A stretch of 64,000 nt of DNA, taken from the NCBI RefSeq assembly GCF_032854445.1, contig NC_088295.1:14681385-14745384 (forward strand), read 5' to 3'. Shown here piece after piece: positions 57,401 through 64,000 of the stretch. The notes under the pieces were generated by a model. The model had not been told where the DNA came from and did not search any database. It saw nothing but the letters and a program-made list of their open reading frames with translations. The position numbers and the translations under genes were made by a program. This stretch comes from Liolophura sinensis (lineage: Eukaryota; Mollusca; Polyplacophora; Chitonida; Chitonidae). Every line of letters starts with the position of its first letter. Position 1 is the stretch's first letter.

Positions 57401-58995
57401 ATCTCTCGATTCCCCAAAATGGATGAGATCTCATCTACGTCAATCAAGAGTCACGCAGCTTCTTGGTCCTAGCTAGGCGGCCCATGTGTCCTTCTAATGC
57501 CACTGTTGGAATACTTAAAAAAGGTTGTGACACATTTTTAGATGATTTCATTTTCTCAACATGATTAACGCATTAATTGATCAATCAGGCAGGCATGGCA
57601 TGCCCATGGGGTAGCTACATGTAAATACTGGTCAATGTGATATTTGGGTGCACACGTTGTCCTTTTAACTTGATGACAGTGGTCTCCATGTACATGTATT
57701 AGCCATCCTTGGATCAAATTTTGCAGATTAGCTTAAGCTATTTAATTTCCATTTCTAATTTTTAACAAATTTGTATTTGTTTCTATGAAAAATATCAAAA
57801 TCAAAAAGGAATTTCATATAGGCTAACATGTCATAAAAATTCCTTACATGAATAAGTGATATATTCCTTTTCTTTTGACTTTGTGCAAGACCAATCCTTG
57901 TTTAATAAAAACCTATGGTATGTGTGCCCACGGAGTGTGTAGGCTTATGTTAGCATATAGCCTGTTATTACATAGCCTTACAGCTATGACATGTGCTGCT
58001 TAGCATCATCTAAATAAACTACTAGCACACTACTGCCCACAGGAGTCACAAAAGACTTTAAAGAAAACAAATAAGTTACAAGCAAAGATAGAGTGTGGAT
58101 TTTTGTTTTAACTGAAAACACGTTCCATTCCCCCAATACCCACAAGAAGGCTGTGTAGCGCAAAGCTACTCCCCAGGATTCCAGTATATGCATGCATACT
58201 CCTCACAGTCCTTACAAGGGAGATAACTACTGACACTTCTAGCATATTTTGTACTTGTTTAATATTCTCTTCAATTTTGTTTAATTTATTTGAGAAATCT
58301 TTTTAGTGATCAACGTTGATTATGGGTTCCCTCTAGGTCATTACTGGTGAGACTGATCCTAATCAGTTAGCCCATATGTGTGAAATAGACAATCTTGTCT
58401 AGTAGTAGTGGCAGTGATAACTGTATACATGACTTCCCCCACTCTGAGGAGTATGCATTCAAACATGGCAGTTGGAGTCGGAATTCATCCAAGTTTCCAC
58501 TAGTTTCATGCTTTTGTGGATTTACTAGGAACGGTACATGGGAACACCTACCTGGAATTGATAGCCGGGAAGACTCTGACTACAGACAGACAAATTATTT
58601 GGTGCCCAGTGCAGTAGTACACTGAAGCCAGCAAGCGAAGTACAGCGGTGTTCAAAGTAAGCTTATGCAACAATACAGAGATGTGATAGTATATGTGACA
58701 GCCCTACAGAGCTACTGTTCCTAACAAAGGTAGAGGTACAATATGTAGAGCTAGTCGTTGAGCCCCTTTTCAGATTTGCGTTGTGAAAAGCAGCTTCCTC
58801 AATGAACTGACGTCCGACAGCAGCCCCAACCTTGCGAATCCCAAAGTGATCGCAAGATGATGTTTACGATCCCACAAATTCAGTAGCCCTGCAATACGTT
58901 TGTCAGCTGTTCGTGTCGACTGACATTGTGAATGCGACACTGACAGGCTACCGAGAAAGGACGAAATGATGTAAATGTGACCTCTTTTAACTTAC
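54466..58995. other. Probable 5' intron of the SLC16-like gene
   Basis: No coding exon recognised on either strand. It contains one MITE-1 copy and an AT-rich stretch near 55800-55980. If the donor at 58996 is used, this is a 4.7-kb 5' UTR intron on the - strand. Confidence 0.4.
56328..56497 (+). mobile_element. MITE-1 copy 3, internally deleted
   Basis: The left terminus TACTGTAATTCTTCCACCTT is well preserved and the right end reads GAAAGATTAAGGAATTAG. The central GAAGCC..GGCCAA part seen in the other copies is missing, so the element is about 170 bp. Confidence 0.75.
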
Positions 58996-59250
58996 CTCAT
59001 ATCACTGGCATTGGAAACAAATAAGGAGAAAACACTTGTTTACAAATAAAACATGTTCCACATGTATTGGACGGTGCACTTAAAAGTTACGATTAAAATG
59101 AAAGTTGATAGATGTCAACCCAAATCAGCTGATAGAGACGCCATTGACAGTCCTAATGAAGCGCCGCCCTGGTGTTTACCAAAGTGTATGCTTGGAGTTA
59201 TCTCCCATGTCACCTCACCATTACATCTACAACCGTACCACTCAACGTAT
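58996..59250 (-). promoter_or_regulatory. Candidate promoter and first exon of the SLC16-like gene
   Basis: A strong donor-like ATGAG|GTAAGT lies on the - strand at 58996. CpG is locally enriched across 58790-59180 compared with its surroundings. The pair fits a CpG-rich promoter with a non-coding first exon spliced to the acceptor at 54268. No TATA box or initiator could be assigned. Confidence 0.3.
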
Positions 59251-59916
59251 GGTGATTTATTCATGGTGGCTCATTTTTGCACTTAACTATTTTGTCCTTT
59301 TAGGCCGATACGTTGAGGGGTGGAACATCACTACTTATTTTTTTCCATGATCCTCATAGGCTTACATGCATGTATTTTATGAGCACGGCGCCGTGTTTTC
59401 TCCACCAGCTTAGCCTCAGCATGCACCCATATATCTTATAGGCCTCACTACTTAAAATACGAAGCCAACTCCTATGATCAACAACATGCGTTTAATGAAA
59501 GCATCACAACTTTAGTTCGACAAACATGCAAGGCCTAACATGCATTAAGAAATCCCATGTAAAACGTCCGAGAGGTACATGTATCATTTATGAAAACCTT
59601 AACTACAATCACCAGGTAGATATACATAAAATTGTTGTCAGCACAAAAGTACATGTATCCACGAGTGCTTGAAGCGTAGCCTAATTGTAATCTTGCCAGG
59701 CAGGAAATGTGCTTCATCGAATTTTACAGGAATTTTCTACAGCGTTTCATCACGTAAAACTATTGTTCAGGTCAATGCGAGATATCAGCAGCTTGTTATT
59801 TAATTATTATCAACATTGAGGCAATTTAGCTTAAGTTTTAGCTCTGTTTACATACAAGATGCAGCAAAGCAAACCAATGAATACCACCAGCATCTTGCAT
59901 TATGAACAGCACTCAC
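59251..59916. other. Gene-free stretch
   Basis: Nothing recognised. Confidence 0.4.
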
Positions 59917-60017
59917 CGCCGCGATCTTCAGAAGTGTGTAAAAGTGCAGTCTGTGATAATTCTGTATTCTCTGCATGAATTATTGTCCATCTCTTGTCAT
60001 CATCATCGTTTCTCAAC
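59917..60017 (-). other. Candidate internal exon, unassigned
   Basis: On the - strand the acceptor TATAACTTTGCAG and the donor GGCGGCG|GTGAGTG flank 101 bases. Only one frame is open, reading LRNDDDDKRWTIIHAENTEL and so on. I do not recognise the peptide. It could be an alternative 5' UTR exon of the SLC16-like gene or a coding exon of an unseen gene. Confidence 0.3.
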
Positions 60018-62401
60018 CTGCAAAGTTATATGTACACTCGCTGAATGGTGGTCTAGGAAGAAAGCAGTTGTGTTAACATGACAGTATGTTCTCCGCGACG
60101 ATCTCAATACACATACATGGGAAATGAAATTCCGACTGACCGAGATTAATTGTAAACGTCCAAATACACTGTGCACATCTGTACATTGTTGTTTTTTAAC
60201 GCAGGTCTAAAAAAAACTTGTAATAAAAATCACATGCACTTTTTTATTTTTTATCTTTATTTATGGCTTATGTTCAAAATTTCAGTTTTTTACGCTATAT
60301 AGTTTAAAAGTATTGTACTTTCATTTACGCTTTTTTTTTTTTTTTGGCGTAAAATTTGTTGGGTTAAAATGTGCTACCTTTGAGAATGACCTTGGTGACA
60401 AACGTTTTAATTGTATTGGCAATTTGGAAATATATATAATGTATCCATCTTTAATTTCACGAAATTTAAGATACATAGCAGTATGGCTAATTTATAGTAC
60501 GTACCTGAATTATTCCTTTTTGCTGAATTTTATGCCAGGAATGTACAGAAACAGATCACAAGGGATTATGTACATCAACAAATGAATTCACGAAACTTCT
60601 GATTTACCCATGCTATTATTCTAATGCATATTACAGCCAAACAAGTTGTTTTCAAGTTCAAGGTACTTGCACACTTAACGAGTATTCAAGTATAAAATAG
60701 TAAATCCTTTCTACCTAAACTATCTACAGTTTACACATGAAAAAACAATCCACATAAAACAATGAAAAACTTTATTTTTTTTTATGTAAAATGATGCATT
60801 TCTGTTTTCTTCATACGTAACATAATGAATCTGAAAAGATGAGTCAACATTTAATGTAATTCTTAGCAAGTCACACTATACTTAACCTTTAGCTCAGGCA
60901 CAATATTCAAGAAATCTCAGTTACGAGACACAACTGTCCTTGGTCAAAGACTGGTACAGATATAAGCAATTTTCATACATACATGAATAAGATTTAGATT
61001 TGGCAGCAAAATCAAGAACTGCAGGTATTGAACTGAAGTGTTACATGTCACACAATTGGGATGCTCCATCGCTGATGCTCTGGGTGCATATTTATTACAA
61101 TAAATTACCAAATTCACGATCACAGTACTTAATGTATTCAGCTGAAGTTTTGCATTCATGTGGTATGTACCTGACATACCTCTATTTGCTGAATGCTATG
61201 CCAGGCATGTACAGAGGCTGTGAGCTCAATATGGTCATTTGATATTGATATGAATATTTTATATTCTTAACATACCAACCCCTACATTTTATTCAACACT
61301 GCTTTCTCTGTATGAACTTGTCTTGACTTGTTATGGTTAAGATTAAGAAATCTCTTCATTAATTAGTAAATGGACCAAGACTGAAGTAAATGATCTACCC
61401 TTATTTGTGAACTTTTACAGCAGGAAAAAAAAAGAGTGCATTTAGTATGCATTGGCTGTTGGAGGTAAATCTACTTTAGATACTATAAGATCATCAATTA
61501 GCACTTACCATAATTCCTCAACCTTTTCACAAATAAAAGAGCAACTTTCAGTGTAACTTTTTAAAATTTTTAAGTTCAATTTGGAGGCAAAGCTACATTG
61601 GTTGTATATTGGCCAATTTTCGGGCTTCACAAAAATTGTAATTTTATCAGTTTACACAGAATAATGCCTTTAGAATACTCTTGAATACATACCTTGCACA
61701 CTTGTAAAAAGGTTGACAAATTACAGTACCAACTGTGTGCATGTCCAGTAGTTTTCTTAAGCTGATTTGCTATCTGATCTTGCAGTTTTGTTATCAAGGT
61801 CATATGTCCTTAATATCCCAAGGAGCACACACTAGGGTGATGATGTGATTAAAATCACTGTGTTCTTCCAGCTGTATAGAACCTGTATATCAACTGTGAG
61901 GCATTAAAGAGGCCAGAGATTTTTGGAAAAAATTCCATATTCACTAATCAAATCAAGTTTTCTGTATTTACCAAAAATAGCTCAAAATAAGTATACATTG
62001 AACATGTTGATTTATTCAGTCTGAAGAATATTTTATCACTTTTCAAAAATCATAAAGCCATTTGAAAGTATAAGTAATGCAATATGTAGAACAAATTATT
62101 ATTATTAAATCTCTGACATGCAAGAAATGAAATGCAGTAAACTGACCATGATGTAAAATGCAGTGTTAAAAATAAGCTGCCTTATTCATTGTGGTATTCA
62201 AATGTGTCTAAAACTAAGGTAACTTGAATGTGAACCAATGACAAGTAGCATCACACACCTATTACTAATTGCATGTGGGTATATGAACATATACATGTTC
62301 AAGATCAAGTAATTTTATCACATGAAAGTAACACAATAAAAAAAGACCCCACTTTTAGCCACAAACAATACCCATAAAACAATAAGTAATCTGATCAGAA
62401 A
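60018..62401. other. Gene-free stretch and MBOAT7 3' flank
   Basis: No coding exon recognised. It includes MITE-1 copy 4. Candidate - strand AATAAA signals for MBOAT7 occur near 62010 and 61092; I cannot choose between them. Confidence 0.4.
61506..61728 (-). mobile_element. MITE-1 copy 4, most complete termini
   Basis: On the - strand it runs from TACTGTAATTTGTCAACCTT to AAAAGGTTGAGGAATTATGG TA. These ends are inverted repeats of about 20 bp. The interior matches the copies at 15012 and 47345 (GTGAAGCCCGAAAATTGGCC). Length 223 bp. Confidence 0.82.
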
Positions 62402-62741
62402 TCAAGCAGTCTTTTTGTGCCGTGATGACTTGAGAATAAGTCCAGTGACAAGAAATGCTGCTATGATAAAGTGTATGAGGAAATATATAGAGCTCCAGTA
62501 GTGCATGGTGGCCTTCCAGCTCAGCAGGATGAAACCCATACACATGTAGTCAAAGAATCTCATCTTGAAAAACCAGCAGACCCAGTTAAAAAGTTTCTGT
62601 TGCCCTGGACTGGCATTTTTGTAATAGAGGTCAATCCAGATGTCTTCGGCTATGAGAATGGGGACACACGTCAGGAAGCTAAGGTAGTAGCCTGGGTGAA
62701 TACCATGCCAAAAAGCACTCACTGTCATCGTCACAGTACTC
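62402..62741 (-). CDS. MBOAT7: MBOAT7 final coding exon
   Basis: The acceptor GTGCTTTTCCAG is on the - strand before 62741. It encodes STVTMTVSAFWHGIHPGYYL through to the KKTA stop at 62402-62404. It holds the conserved His of WHG. Confidence 0.93.
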
Positions 62742-63499
62742 CTGGAAAAGCACATAGGTAAGGTTTAGTGACATTACACTACTGTTACACAAGACCAAGT
62801 TAACTGATTGCTTAGAGCTCTGAGAGCTAACTCCTTAGAATAAATGGCTTCGCAAACAGGTAAAAGACTTCTATTTTCGGTTTTCATTCTGTATTAAGCT
62901 CTCAGCCTGTCTTGTTCATGGGCCAGTTGTTTGAAAGTGTATTAAAAGTTAAGCCAGAATGAAAACTTAGCACCAGTCTCATCCTGATACAGAGCCTTTA
63001 AACTTGTCCTCATAAACGTTTGAACCAGTGGTCCCAGGTATGATCATAAATATACAAGACCATGCATATCCTAACTGCTTACCATAATTAAACCATAAAA
63101 GCAAAGCATGTCTTGACCATAAGATTCCACTATTGAATCTTTTACAAGTGGTAAATGACCAGAAACAAACCAATATTTTATCTACATGCGCTCTGAATTG
63201 CATTCAACTCAAGCCTTGCAGTTTTTTGCTGGTTTCAGTTTCAGAGCTAGAGCAATCACACAGTAAACAGTATATAAATATAATGCTGAAGAGAGATGTT
63301 TCCTGGATGTTTATCTGCTGCTTACCCTAGAGACCGGATTGGGAATCGTTTGTAGACGCAGTGAGCCAGCCAGCTCTGGATAGTCATGTTCCAGCTTTTT
63401 AAGCCCTCTCTAGAAGTTGGTGCCAGCTCACAACCATATATATTCAGGTTATACACAGTGTCAAAGTTGTACTCTATCTCAGATGGCTTCTTCTTCAGT
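62402..63499 (-). CDS. MBOAT7: MBOAT7 / LPIAT1, last two coding exons (5' part outside window)
   Basis: Lysophospholipid acyltransferase 7, a multi-pass endoplasmic-reticulum enzyme of the membrane-bound O-acyltransferase family. The vertebrate enzyme adds arachidonoyl chains to lysophosphatidylinositol. Two - strand exons, 63499-63326 and 62741-62402, join in frame. The segment SWNMTIQSWLAHCVYKRF holds the conserved Asn. SAFWHGIHPGYYLSF, just after the junction, holds the conserved catalytic-type His. WFFKMRFFDYMCMGFILLS and MHYWSSIYFLIHFI are the last membrane segments. The C-terminus KSSRHKKTA is short and basic, shorter than the vertebrate tail as I recall it. Exons for the N-terminal two-thirds must lie beyond 64000. 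The order and spacing of these motifs fit MBOAT7 better than MBOAT1/2/5, but this is from memory. Confidence 0.9.
62742..63325. other. MBOAT7 intron
   Basis: A 584-bp intron, donor CTAGG|GTAAGC and acceptor TTCCAG on the - strand. Nothing else seen. Confidence 0.85.
63326..63499 (-). CDS. MBOAT7: MBOAT7 penultimate coding exon
   Basis: The acceptor GTACATTGCAG is on the - strand before 63499. It encodes LKKKPSEIEYNFDTVYNLNI, then REGLKSWNMTIQSWLAHCVY and KRFPIRSL, ending in phase 2 at 63326. Confidence 0.92.
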
Positions 63500-64000
63500 C
63501 TGCAATGTACGTGTATTATAATATAACAGTGAAGTCAAGTACAATACCAGATTATTAGGTTTACATTCTAGGTGTTCAAAAAGAATGAATCCAGTTTTGT
63601 TATATCTTTATGTTACTATATAGGTTGTGACCTGCAATTTAAATTTAACAATTTTTAAAGCAAAGAAAGTACAGAAAAGAAAATTTCAAATGCTGCATAT
63701 TATTTGCATAACAACAATAATTACCAACAGGGACAAGAAAATGTTAGGCTTTCCAGCATGTTCTCTTCATCTAATATTTCCTGATCTTTAAGCTTGCGAA
63801 AGCATGCTGGTCATGCAATTTCATAAATGCATATACATTATATACATAGCCACAAAAGCTATTGGTGTGTGCATGACACACCTGTGTATTGAGCAGCTCT
63901 CACTTACAACTATGTGTGAGGCATTCTGCTCACAGCACAATTGCCGCTCTGTACATTCGCTTTACATAACTACTAACAAATTTTGTAGAGAAATCTTGAA
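63500..64000. other. MBOAT7 upstream intron
   Basis: No further MBOAT7 exon is recognisable before the window edge. A donor-like TAGTT|GTAAGTGAGAG on the - strand near 63904 is not preceded by sequence resembling the protein. Confidence 0.5.

Noticed and set aside
62471..62761. 96-codon + strand frame at the right end
   Set aside because: It is the antisense shadow of the final MBOAT7 exon.
63840..63960. A further upstream MBOAT7 exon ending at the donor-like TAGTT|GTAAGT near 63904
   Set aside because: None of the three frames before the donor resembles MBOAT7, and two contain stops close by.

Overview
The window is eukaryotic, almost certainly from an invertebrate animal and most probably a mollusc. 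It has spliced genes with GT-AG introns, long gene-poor stretches, many minisatellites, and at least a dozen copies of two tRNA-headed SINE families that I recognise from memory as typical of molluscan or other lophotrochozoan genomes. No species call is possible from this sequence alone.

Layout. Positions 1-12 kb are rich in CpG and hold no gene I can support, only small repeats and SINE or MITE fragments. Near 12.4 kb CpG becomes sparse and stays so through most of the rest. In methylating invertebrates this is the usual mark of a germline-methylated transcription unit, so the first gene may start about 10 kb before its first recognised coding exon. From 23.09 to 40.49 kb on the + strand lies a complete ten-exon gene for an SH2D4-family adaptor (454 residues). 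All ten exons join in frame at GT-AG sites. From 40.5 to 49 kb there are SINEs and no gene. From 49.6 to about 59 kb on the - strand lies a proton-coupled monocarboxylate transporter-like (SLC16) gene with two coding exons (677 residues). It has a 5' UTR acceptor, a candidate upstream first exon and a good poly(A) signal. From 62.4 kb to the right edge, on the - strand, are the last two coding exons of MBOAT7 (lysophosphatidylinositol acyltransferase); its 5' part lies outside the window. The three genes have no obvious shared pathway, and nothing suggests an operon.

The most unusual structure is in the SH2D4 gene. The 3' two-thirds of exon 3, together with its 5' splice site, has been amplified into about 30 tandem copies of 121 or 124 bp that fill intron 3 (30.06-33.73 kb). 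Nearly every copy keeps an intact GTAAG donor, but no copy carries a usable acceptor. Using any later donor would put an in-frame TAA directly after the normal exon end. One intron further on, a 40-bp minisatellite surrounds a 186-bp duplicate of exon 5 and its acceptor, leaving a truncated pseudo-exon. The window also has seven or more separate minisatellites, a four-copy MITE family of about 220 bp, a 578-bp inverted-repeat element and a SINE with a perfect 12-bp target-site duplication.

Limits: transcription starts, UTR exons and poly(A) sites are inferred from sequence signals only. Exon calls rest on splice consensus, frame continuity and remembered family similarity.
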